A stretch of DNA of 10,460 nt from Acanthamoeba sp. SK_2022b (taxonomy: Eukaryota; Discosea; Longamoebia; Acanthamoebidae). The position numbers were made by a program, and so were the translations under genes. Of this stretch, positions 1 to 6,310 are shown piece after piece. The notes under the pieces are model-generated. The model had not been told where the DNA came from. It searched no databases and saw nothing but the letters and a program-made list of their open reading frames with translations. Within the stretch, counting starts at the first letter, position 1. Each line of letters starts with the position of its first letter. The DNA lies in NCBI GenBank assembly GCA_027943245.1, contig JANDJZ010001169.1, positions 1 through 10,460 on the forward strand, written 5' to 3'.

Positions 1-1656
1 CAGGGCCAGCGAAGGCAGGAAGGTCAGTCCACCGACCACTACCACCACGAAGACCAGCAAGCCCATGAACAGCGGCGTGGCCGTCGGGAAGGTGCCCGGC
101 CCCGCAGGCACGGTGGGCTTGGCCGCCAGGCTGCCGGCCAGGGCCAGCATGGGCAGCAGTGTCAGATAGCGGCCAGCCAGCATGGCCAGGCCGATGGTGG
201 TGTTGAAGAACGGCGTGTTCGCATTCAGGCCCGCAAACGCCGAACCGTTGTTGGCCGTGCCCGAGGCATAGGCATAGAGCACCTCCGAGAAGCCGTGCGG
301 CCCCCGGTTGGTCAGACTGGCCATGGTGTCGGGCCAGACCGCAGCCAACGCCGTGAAGCCCAGGATGGAGATCGGGTGCGCCATCACGGCCAGCATCACC
401 AGCTTGATCTCGCGCGCCTCGATCTTCTTGCCCAGGAACTCGGGCGTGCGGCCGATCATCATGCCAGCCAGGAAAACCGTGAGGATGGCGTACTGCAGCA
501 GGTTGATCAGGCCCACGCCGTCGCCGCCGAACACACAGTTGAGCATCATCTGCGCCAGCGGCACCAGCCCGCCCAGGGGCGTCAGCGAGTCATGCATGGC
601 ATTGACCGAGCCCGTGGTCGCGGCCGTGGTCGTGGTCACGAACAGCGCCGTATCGGCGATGCCGAAGCGCAGCTCCTTGCCCTCCATGTTGCCGCCCGGC
701 TGGGTGGCGCTGATCTGCTGGTCGGCACCTGCGGCCGTGAGCAGCGGATTGCCGGCCTGCTCGGCCGTGAACACCAGCGCCAGAAAGCCCACGAACATCA
801 CCAGGCAGGCGCCGAACAGCACCCAGCCCTGGCGACGGCGCAGCAGCATGGAGCCAAGCGCATAGGTCAGCGCCGACGGGATCAGCAGCATGCCCAGGAT
901 GTGGAATGCGTTGGTCAGCGGCGTGGGGTTCTCGAACGGATGGGCCGCATTCATGCCGAAGAAGCCGCCACCGTTGGTGCCGATGTGCTTGATGCTCTCC
1001 AGGCTGGCCACGGGGCCGAGAAGAATCTGCTGGCGAGCGCCTTCCAGCGTCGTCGCCCAGACCTGGCCATCCAGCGTTTGAGGCACACCCTGCCACACAT
1101 AGACCAGGGCCACCACAAAGCTCAGCGGCAGCATCACGCGCCAGAGCATGCGCACATAGTCCACCCAGTAGTTGCCCAGGTCCGAGGCACTGGAGCGCGC
1201 CAGGCCGCGGATGACACCCGCCGCGGCGACCACGCCCGTGGTCGCGCCAGCGAACATCATGAAGGTGATGGCCACCATCTGCGTGGCGTTGGACAGGCTG
1301 CTCTCGCCCGAATACGCCTGCCAGTTGGTATTGGTCACAAAGGACACGGCCGTGTTGAAGGCCAGGTCCGGTGTCTGCGCCGCATTGCTCAGCGCATTGA
1401 GCGGCATCCAGCCCTGCAGGCGCAGCAGCGCATAGCCCAGCAGCAGCATGGCGCCGTTGGACAGCAGCAGCGCCAGCCCGTAGCGCTGCCAGCCCATGCG
1501 CTCGGCCGGGTTCACGCCCAGGGCGCGAAAGCTCAGCCGCTCGATCCAGGCATGGTGCTCACTCGTGAAGCAGCGTGCCAGCCACTGCCCCATGGGCACG
1601 GCCAGCGCCGTCATCAGCAGCAGCACCAGTGCATATTCCATCCAGGTCAACCACAT
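1..1656 (-). CDS. kdpA: Potassium-transporting ATPase potassium-binding subunit KdpA (3' end outside window)
   Basis: KdpA is the K+-selective channel-like subunit of the high-affinity KdpFABC pump in the inner membrane; KdpB supplies ATP hydrolysis. 552 codons lie in the window, close to the usual ~557 aa, so only the last few residues are cut off. All four selectivity-filter-type loops are visible in order: [11 protein letters not shown] (residues 108-118), [11 protein letters not shown] (226-236), FGGDGVGL (376-383) and [10 protein letters not shown] (469-478). The protein is hydrophobic throughout, and the readable C-terminus ends in the family-typical [11 protein letters not shown]. The ATG start is fixed by an AAGGAG ribosome site six bases upstream. 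It is third in a kdpF - small peptide - kdpA operon, with a 20-nt gap before it. No frameshift or missing motif was seen. The operon is normally induced by K+ limitation through KdpDE; neither regulator is in view. Confidence 0.96.
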   Translation of the reverse strand, partial: MWLTWMEYALVLLLMTALAVPMGQWLARCFTSEHHAWIERLSFRALGVNPAERMGWQRYGLALLLSNGAMLLLGYALLRLQGWMPLNALSNAAQTPDLAFNTAVSFVTNTNWQAYSGESSLSNATQMVAITFMMFAGATTGVVAAAGVIRGLARSSASDLGNYWVDYVRMLWRVMLPLSFVVALVYVWQGVPQTLDGQVWATTLEGARQQILLGPVASLESIKHIGTNGGGFFGMNAAHPFENPTPLTNAFHILGMLLIPSALTYALGSMLLRRRQGWVLFGACLVMFVGFLALVFTAEQAGNPLLTAAGADQQISATQPGGNMEGKELRFGIADTALFVTTTTAATTGSVNAMHDSLTPLGGLVPLAQMMLNCVFGGDGVGLINLLQYAILTVFLAGMMIGRTPEFLGKKIEAREIKLVMLAVMAHPISILGFTALAAVWPDTMASLTNRGPHGFSEVLYAYASGTANNGSAFAGLNANTPFFNTTIGLAMLAGRYLTLLPMLALAGSLAAKPTVPAGPGTFPTATPLFMGLLVFVVVVVGGLTFLPSLAL

Positions 1657-1662
1657 GGAGGT

Positions 1663-1668
1663 CTCCTT
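1663..1668 (-). promoter_or_regulatory. Ribosome binding site of kdpA
   Basis: On the minus strand this reads AAGGAG with a six-base spacer to the kdpA ATG. It is a near-perfect Shine-Dalgarno sequence that decides the kdpA start over internal ATG codons such as M6 and M15. Confidence 0.75.
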
Positions 1669-1676
1669 TCAGGCAG

Positions 1677-1760
1677 TCAAATCCGGCCCAGCGCCGCCAC
1701 GAAGGCCAGCAGGCCCCCGAAGCAGCCCAGGCTCAGGGCGATAAAGATCAGGTCTTGCAT
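1677..1760 (-). CDS. 27-aa single-span membrane peptide between kdpF and kdpA
   Basis: A 27-codon reading frame starting MQDLIFIALSLGCFGG and ending in GRI. It is hydrophobic over residues 4-24, enough for one membrane helix, with a basic C-terminal end. It starts 10 nt after the kdpF stop and ends 20 nt before kdpA. A GAGGTG ribosome site overlaps the kdpF stop codon, which suggests translational coupling. From memory, similar tiny ORFs starting with M-x-D-L-[IL]-F accompany kdp operons in other bacteria, but I know no assigned function. It could be a second small Kdp accessory peptide resembling KdpF, or a leader that couples translation. It is too short for most gene callers. Real translation is inferred from the ribosome site, the position and the membrane-helix character. 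Confidence 0.55.
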   Translation of the reverse strand: MQDLIFIALSLGCFGGLLAFVAALGRI

Positions 1761-1766
1761 CTGCGC

Positions 1767-1772
1767 CACCTC
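1767..1772 (-). promoter_or_regulatory. Ribosome binding site of the 27-aa peptide, overlapping the kdpF stop
   Basis: The minus strand reads GAGGTG, six bases before the peptide ATG. Its first bases overlap the kdpF TGA at 1771-1773, so ribosomes finishing kdpF would terminate on this site. The arrangement is typical of coupled translation. Confidence 0.5.
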
Positions 1773-1869
1773 AGAACTGTTCGGGCCGCAGCAATGCGTA
1801 TCCGAGGTAGACAAACACAGCCAGGGCGCCCAGGGCGCCCAGCCATCCGGTGATTTCGGTCAGGGTCAT
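1771..1869 (-). CDS. kdpF: Potassium-transporting ATPase small subunit KdpF
   Basis: A 32-aa single-helix peptide beginning MTLTEITGWLGALGAL and ending with YALLRPEQF. The hydrophobic helix (about residues 9-26) followed by the LLRPE-x-F tail is the hallmark of KdpF. KdpF stabilises the KdpABC complex in the inner membrane. The length matches the family (about 29 aa in E. coli). A purine-rich GGGAGAA lies about seven bases upstream of the ATG. It is first in the kdp operon, followed by the 27-aa peptide and kdpA. The upstream region is shared with a divergent plus-strand gene. Confidence 0.88.
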   Translation of the reverse strand: MTLTEITGWLGALGALAVFVYLGYALLRPEQF

Positions 1870-2058
1870 AGGGATTTCTCCCGCATCGGCGCCGCATGGC
1901 GGCACCTGTTGTTGCGATGGGGAAAACTCTAGGGCCGGGGCTGTCAAAAGCGGATTGAGATTGCGACGTGCCGTATCAAGACGGCATCAAGATGTCCACC
2001 GATGCCTCTTGTCGAATGGTTCAGAACCCCGCCCTTCACGCTCTGCCATCCCACCCTT
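1870..2058. other. Divergent intergenic region between kdpF and the membrane protein gene
   Basis: This stretch should hold the kdp promoter on the minus strand and a promoter for the plus-strand gene. On the minus strand, a perfect -35 hexamer TTGACA lies at 1947-1942, but no -10 is found at 16-18 bases, so the promoter is only half supported. Alternatively the -35 could be weak and activator-dependent, as for KdpE-controlled kdp promoters in other bacteria. Small inverted repeats occur: GCCGT/ACGGC at 1970-1974 and 1981-1985, GGCATC/GATGCC at 1983-1988 and 2001-2006, and GCCGC/GCGGC in the kdpF leader near 1891-1903. None is strong enough to name an operator. Confidence 0.35.
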
Positions 2059-3474
2059 ATGACTCCTGCACTCCAAGTGAAAAACACTTCTACGACAGCC
2101 CAGGCAACCGATGGCAGGACTTTCCTGGGTTTCTGGGGCTTGCTCAGCCTCCTGTACCTGGGATGGCTGCTGATCTTCTGGCCCGGCGTGCTGGGCGAGG
2201 ACAGCGCGGCCGTCCTCATGGAAGTGGACAACCCGGACAAATTCCGTTCCGGCAAGGGTGTGCTGTGGTACTACTTCGTACGTATTACCTACGGTGCCAC
2301 CCACTTGGTGGAAGTACCCATCATCGCGCTGATATTGCTGTGCGCCATGTTCTTCGCCCGCATGCTGGCCTGGTACTGGACCTCGCGGCACCGCGCGCTG
2401 TGCGTTTTTCTGCTGCTCTTCATCTGCGCGGCGCCGCACATGGTCTATTTCACAGGCACGCTGTACCCGGACGCCATCTTCGCCGTGGCTTCTTGCGCGC
2501 TGCTCTTCGAAATATGGCTGCTGTGCAGCCGGCGCCAGCACAGCTGGGCGTCCCTTGCGATGATTGCCCTTGCCTTGCCCTTGGCCGTGTTCGTGCGCGC
2601 CAACGGGATCGTTTTCCTGGCACCTGCCATGCTCGCCCTGTTTCTCGCCGACCTTCGCAGCCGCTGGTATCTCGGGACCATCATCGCGTTCTGGTGCGCC
2701 ACGGTCTATGCAGGAACCCAATTGCACAAATCGACCGCGCAAAGCGCCACGGATTCACTGGTCCTTTTCGAGACCGTCAAGCTACTCCAGCCCAGGGCCA
2801 TGAACGATCTATGGCAAAAGCAGCCCCTCATGAACGACCCGTGGGTGCTGCAGGAGCCCAAGCTTTCCGCGCGCACCCTGGAAATCCTCGACAGCTATCG
2901 CCCGCGGGACCTGATGCTCGCATATTCGGATCCAGCCTATTGGGACATGCTCGTCTTCCATCCATCAGGACCCCAGCTCCTGGGCCTACCCGATGAGCAG
3001 CGCAAGGAGTTGGTACGCGAATTTTTCCGCTACAACCTGTGGCACAACCTGCCGGACGTGGCGGCCAGCCGTGTGAACGTTTTTTTGGCTGCAGCCCTTG
3101 CGCAGGGTGGTTTTCCTGCGCTCGACTATGCGCAATACGTCCTGAAACGCACCCAGGCACAGTCACAGATGCGCCGGTTCGGGCTGGACCGGGCAGAACA
3201 GGCACTGCGCACCGTGCACAGATATAGCTACGCGTGGCGGTGGCTGCTGTGGGCACCTTGGCTGGGCATGGGCCTGCTGGCAATGCTGCTGTGGCGCAGT
3301 TGTCGCCGCAAGGAACTGCCAGCCCTGCTTGTGACAATTCCCCTGGCGTTGCAACTGGCCGGTATCGCTGCATTCGCCTCGGCGGGCGAGTATCGTTACT
3401 TATTGCTTTTCTTTGCCATGCCGCTGGCACTCATTCCCATATTGGTTTCGTCGGCACACGAAAGCAGGTCGTAA
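2059..3474 (+). CDS. Multi-span membrane protein, GT-C-like glycosyltransferase family (paralogue of 6311-7640)
   Basis: A 471-aa integral membrane protein with roughly ten hydrophobic segments. After TM1 (residues 22-40) comes FWPGVLGEDS (40-49). An acidic residue just after the first span is typical of GT-C glycosyltransferases, which transfer sugars from polyprenyl-phosphate donors on the periplasmic side. Other blocks shared with the N-terminal half of the 6311-9343 protein are LFEIWLL, EFFRYNLWHN (321-330), ASRVNVF, WAPWLG and AGEYRYLL (442-449). I do not recognise a named family, so function rests on topology and context. The start is uncertain: in-frame ATG codons occur at 2002 (490 aa) and 2059, and a GTG at 2077, none with a clear ribosome site. 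I prefer 2059 because the paralogue has a very short N-terminal tail. It is transcribed divergently from kdp, and prfC follows after 146 nt. Confidence 0.8.
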   Translation: MTPALQVKNTSTTAQATDGRTFLGFWGLLSLLYLGWLLIFWPGVLGEDSAAVLMEVDNPDKFRSGKGVLWYYFVRITYGATHLVEVPIIALILLCAMFFARMLAWYWTSRHRALCVFLLLFICAAPHMVYFTGTLYPDAIFAVASCALLFEIWLLCSRRQHSWASLAMIALALPLAVFVRANGIVFLAPAMLALFLADLRSRWYLGTIIAFWCATVYAGTQLHKSTAQSATDSLVLFETVKLLQPRAMNDLWQKQPLMNDPWVLQEPKLSARTLEILDSYRPRDLMLAYSDPAYWDMLVFHPSGPQLLGLPDEQRKELVREFFRYNLWHNLPDVAASRVNVFLAAALAQGGFPALDYAQYVLKRTQAQSQMRRFGLDRAEQALRTVHRYSYAWRWLLWAPWLGMGLLAMLLWRSCRRKELPALLVTIPLALQLAGIAAFASAGEYRYLLLFFAMPLALIPILVSSAHESRS

Positions 3475-3620
3475 CAGTCCCCAGGCAGCAGGTCAATGCA
3501 CAGGCCAATCCGGGACACCATGCAAAAGCCATCTCTTGCCCACGCTCTGTAAAATGCTCCGATTCGCCACGGGTGCCAGACGCCCGTGCGCTCTCGACAG
3601 CCCATCTCCTGGATTCCCCC
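3475..3620 (+). other. Intergenic region upstream of prfC with a possible -10 element
   Basis: No gene is seen here. TAAAAT at 3550-3555 resembles a -10 box placed about 65 bases before the prfC start, but no good -35 lies 16-18 bases upstream. No hairpin followed by a T-run is visible after the 3474 stop, so no intrinsic terminator is called for the preceding gene. Readthrough into prfC cannot be excluded. Confidence 0.3.
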
Positions 3621-5249
3621 TTGACTTACGCCCTGGAAACCCGGCGCCGCCGGACTTTTGCCATCATTTCCCACCCCGACGCGGGCAAGACCACGCTGAC
3701 CGAGAAGCTGCTGCTGTTCTCGGGCGCGATCCAGATCGCGGGCGCCGTCAAGGGCCGCAAGGCCAGCCGCCACGCCACCTCCGACTGGATGGAAATCGAA
3801 AAGCAGCGCGGCATCTCGGTGGCCAGCTCGGTCATGCAGATGAGCTACCGCGACCATGTGGTCAATCTGCTCGACACCCCGGGCCACAAGGACTTTTCGG
3901 AAGACACCTACCGCGTGCTCACGGCCGTGGACTCGGCGCTGATGGTGATCGACGCCGCCAACGGCGTGGAATCGCAGACCCGCCGCCTGATCGAGGTCTG
4001 CCGCCAGCGCGACACGCCCATCATCACCTTCGTCAACAAGATGGACCGCGAAGTGCGCGATCCGCTGGACATTCTTGACGAAGTGGAGCGCGAGCTGGGC
4101 ATGCCCTGCTCCCCCGTCACCTGGCCCGTGGGCCAGGGCAAGCAGTTTGGCGGCATCATCAACCTGCTCACCCAGACCATGACGGTGTTCCAGCCTGGCA
4201 GCGAACGCCGCCCCCAGGACTTCGAGGCCATCCCCCTGGCCGAGGCCGACAAGCTGCGCGCGCGCTTCGGGCAGGCCTTTGACGACGCGCTCGACAGCAT
4301 GGAACTGGCCCAGGGCGCCTCGGCCCCCTGGGACCATGAGGCCTTCCTGGCCGGCAAGCTCACGCCGGTCTTCTTCGGCTCCGGCGTGAACAACTTCGGT
4401 GTCATGGAAGTGCTGGATGCCGTGGTCGACATGTCGCCCCCGCCCGGCCCCCGCAAAAGCTCGCTGCTGGTCAACAAGCAGCCTGTGGAAAAGATCATCC
4501 ACCCCGAGGACGAAGGCTTCTCCGGCGTGGTCTTCAAGGTCCAGGCCAACATGGATGCCAACCACCGTGACCGCATCGCCTTCGTGCGCGTGGCCTCGGG
4601 CAAGTACACGCCCGGCATGAAGATGAAGGTGCAGCGCACCGCCAAGGAACTGCGCCCCACCTCGGTCGTGACCTTCATGAGCCAGCGCCGCGAAGCCGTG
4701 GAAGAAGCCTATGCGGGCGACATCATCGGCTTCACCACGCACGGCGGCGTTCAGTTGGGCGACACCATCACCGACGGCACCAACCTCCAATTCACGGGCC
4801 TGCCCTTCTTCGCCCCGGAAATGTTCATGACCGTGGTGCTCAAGAACCCGCTGCGCACCAAGCAGCTGCAGCAGGGCCTGATGCAGCTGGGCGAGGAAGG
4901 CGCCATCCAGGTCTTCAAACCCGAAGCCGGCGGCAACATGCTGCTGGGCGCCGTGGGCCAGCTGCAGTTCGAAGTGGTGCAGCACCGCCTGAACACCGAA
5001 TACGACTGCGACATCCGTCTGGAAGGCTGCCAGTACACGGCCGCCCGCTGGATCACGGCCGACACCCCGGCCGAGCTGCGTGAATTCGAGAACGCCTACC
5101 CGCTGCGCATGGCGCGCGATGCGGCCGACACGCTGGCCTATCTGTGCACCTCGCCCTATGACGTGCGGCTGGCGCAGGAGCGGTTTCCGAAAATCCATTT
5201 CCATCCGCTGCGCGAGCATGCAGGACTGGCGTTGCAATCCGGAAACTGA
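3621..5249 (+). CDS. prfC: Peptide chain release factor 3 (RF3), GTPase
   Basis: RF3 is a cytoplasmic translational GTPase that removes RF1/RF2 from the ribosome after peptide release. The 542-aa product matches the usual ~530 aa. The GTPase motifs are clear: G1 HPDAGKTT (18-25), the switch I region around EKQRGISV (60-67), G3 DTPGH (85-89) and G4 NKMD (139-142). They are followed by the family's FKVQANMD and FGSGVNNFGV blocks and the C-terminal domain with RLAQERFPKIHFHPLREH. The frame is open back to 3234 without an ATG near the domain start. TTG at 3621 gives LTYALETRRRRTFAIISH, in line with betaproteobacterial RF3 N-termini as I remember them, so TTG is taken as the start. No clear Shine-Dalgarno precedes it. 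An acyltransferase gene begins 24 nt downstream and may be cotranscribed. Confidence 0.95.
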   Translation: MTYALETRRRRTFAIISHPDAGKTTLTEKLLLFSGAIQIAGAVKGRKASRHATSDWMEIEKQRGISVASSVMQMSYRDHVVNLLDTPGHKDFSEDTYRVLTAVDSALMVIDAANGVESQTRRLIEVCRQRDTPIITFVNKMDREVRDPLDILDEVERELGMPCSPVTWPVGQGKQFGGIINLLTQTMTVFQPGSERRPQDFEAIPLAEADKLRARFGQAFDDALDSMELAQGASAPWDHEAFLAGKLTPVFFGSGVNNFGVMEVLDAVVDMSPPPGPRKSSLLVNKQPVEKIIHPEDEGFSGVVFKVQANMDANHRDRIAFVRVASGKYTPGMKMKVQRTAKELRPTSVVTFMSQRREAVEEAYAGDIIGFTTHGGVQLGDTITDGTNLQFTGLPFFAPEMFMTVVLKNPLRTKQLQQGLMQLGEEGAIQVFKPEAGGNMLLGAVGQLQFEVVQHRLNTEYDCDIRLEGCQYTAARWITADTPAELREFENAYPLRMARDAADTLAYLCTSPYDVRLAQERFPKIHFHPLREHAGLALQSGN

Positions 5250-5273
5250 GCACAGGCAAGCCAGACGACAGGC

Positions 5274-6302
5274 ATGACATCAAGCACTCCCGACCTCCTG
5301 CGGCCCGCTTCCCATACCAACAACTTCGATGCCATCCGAATCGTGGCGGCCCTGGCGGTTCTCGTCAGCCACCACCACGCCCTCATCGGGCAATTCGAGC
5401 CATTGGTCCTGGGCATACATTCGCTGGGTGGCTTCGCGGTGCTGGTTTTCTTCGTGGTCAGCGGCTACCTCGTCGCGTCCAGTTGGAACAACGACCCGCA
5501 CCTCATACGCTTTGCCCTGAGGCGCGCCCTGCGCATCTGGCCTGCACTGACCGTTGTCGTCGTCGTGACGGCCTATGGCCTGGGCGTATGGCTTACCAGC
5601 CTGCCGACAAGGGACTATCTGCAAGACAGCGCGACCTCCGGGTATCTGTCCAACATTTGGCTGCATGGAAAGGCCGGACTTCCAGGCCTTTTCGAGAACA
5701 ACCCTCTGAAGGGTGCGGCCAATGGGTCCATATGGACGATTCCCTACGAGGTGCAGTGCTATGTCATCCTGGCCTGCGCGGGGTTGCTGGGTGCGCTGCG
5801 TATTCGCACGGTTTGGGTTCTGGCCGTCCTGGTCACCACCATCTGGTACCAGGTTAAATATGGACCCGATTTTCACGCCGACTGGAAGCTGAAGCGTGAA
5901 ATGATGGTGTATTTCATCCAGGGTTCTGCCATTGCCGTGCTTCAACCCTACTGGAGCAAAAAGCCGCTGCTGTGGATGATGGTGTTGACGAGTACCGGTA
6001 TCTGCACCTGGTTTGCAGGATTCCGCTATCTCGCCTTGATGATAGCCCTGCCCTATCTGCTGATTTATCTCGGAATGCAGTCAACCCCCATTCTGCGCAA
6101 GTTCGGTCGATGGGGAGACCCTTCCTACGGACTTTATCTGATTGCCTTCCCTGTACAGCAAACCGTGGTTCATTTTTTCTGGCCCTCCATCGGCTCGACG
6201 GCTGTTCTGGCACTCTCCATCGCCATCACCACGGCTCTGGCCTATGCCTCGTGGCATGGCATAGAAAAAAGAGCACTGAAAATCAAGCCCCGCAAACCGT
6301 AG
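5274..6302 (+). CDS. Acyltransferase family 3 membrane protein (OafA-like O-acyltransferase)
   Basis: A 342-aa integral membrane acyltransferase of the Acyl_transf_3 type. These enzymes move acetyl or similar groups from a cytoplasmic donor onto sugars or lipids on the outer face of the inner membrane, for example O-antigen acetylation by OafA. Diagnostic features are NNFDAIRIVAAL near the N-terminus with R22 and H33 about ten residues apart, GGFAVLVFFVVSGYLVASSW (SGY motif), an RALRIWPAL block, and NGSIWTIPYEVQCYV. About ten hydrophobic segments fit the family, and no periplasmic SGNH domain is attached. The ATG is 24 nt after prfC, and the next gene starts 8 nt after the stop, so it is probably in one transcript with 6311-9343. 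The acceptor is unknown; the neighbouring GT-C genes suggest a surface glycan or glycolipid. Confidence 0.9.
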   Translation: MTSSTPDLLRPASHTNNFDAIRIVAALAVLVSHHHALIGQFEPLVLGIHSLGGFAVLVFFVVSGYLVASSWNNDPHLIRFALRRALRIWPALTVVVVVTAYGLGVWLTSLPTRDYLQDSATSGYLSNIWLHGKAGLPGLFENNPLKGAANGSIWTIPYEVQCYVILACAGLLGALRIRTVWVLAVLVTTIWYQVKYGPDFHADWKLKREMMVYFIQGSAIAVLQPYWSKKPLLWMMVLTSTGICTWFAGFRYLALMIALPYLLIYLGMQSTPILRKFGRWGDPSYGLYLIAFPVQQTVVHFFWPSIGSTAVLALSIAITTALAYASWHGIEKRALKIKPRKP

Positions 6303-6310
6303 CCTGCACC

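Noticed and set aside
295..1932. 545-codon plus-strand open frame opposite kdpA and kdpF
   Set aside because: Its product is rich in His, Gln, Arg and Ala with no domain, as expected of the antisense of a GC-rich gene. kdpA and kdpF on the other strand are certain.
1919..1947. Complete sigma-70 promoter for kdp built on TTGACA at 1947-1942
   Set aside because: At 16-18 bases spacing the -10 position reads TTCCCC-like sequence, and TAGAGT lies only 10 bases away. Only the -35 match is supported.
3234..3620. Upstream extension of the prfC frame
   Set aside because: It overlaps the end of the membrane protein gene, is not RF3-like, and would add 129 residues absent from the family.
3396..5237. 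613-codon minus-strand open frame opposite prfC
   Set aside because: It mirrors prfC codon bias (runs of His, Gly, Val, Ala) and has no recognisable motif; the RF3 frame is unambiguous.
5972..6310. Upstream extension of the GT-C fusion frame into the acyltransferase gene
   Set aside because: The translation there is a shadow of the acyltransferase in another frame. The ATG at 6311 directly precedes TM1, as in the paralogue.
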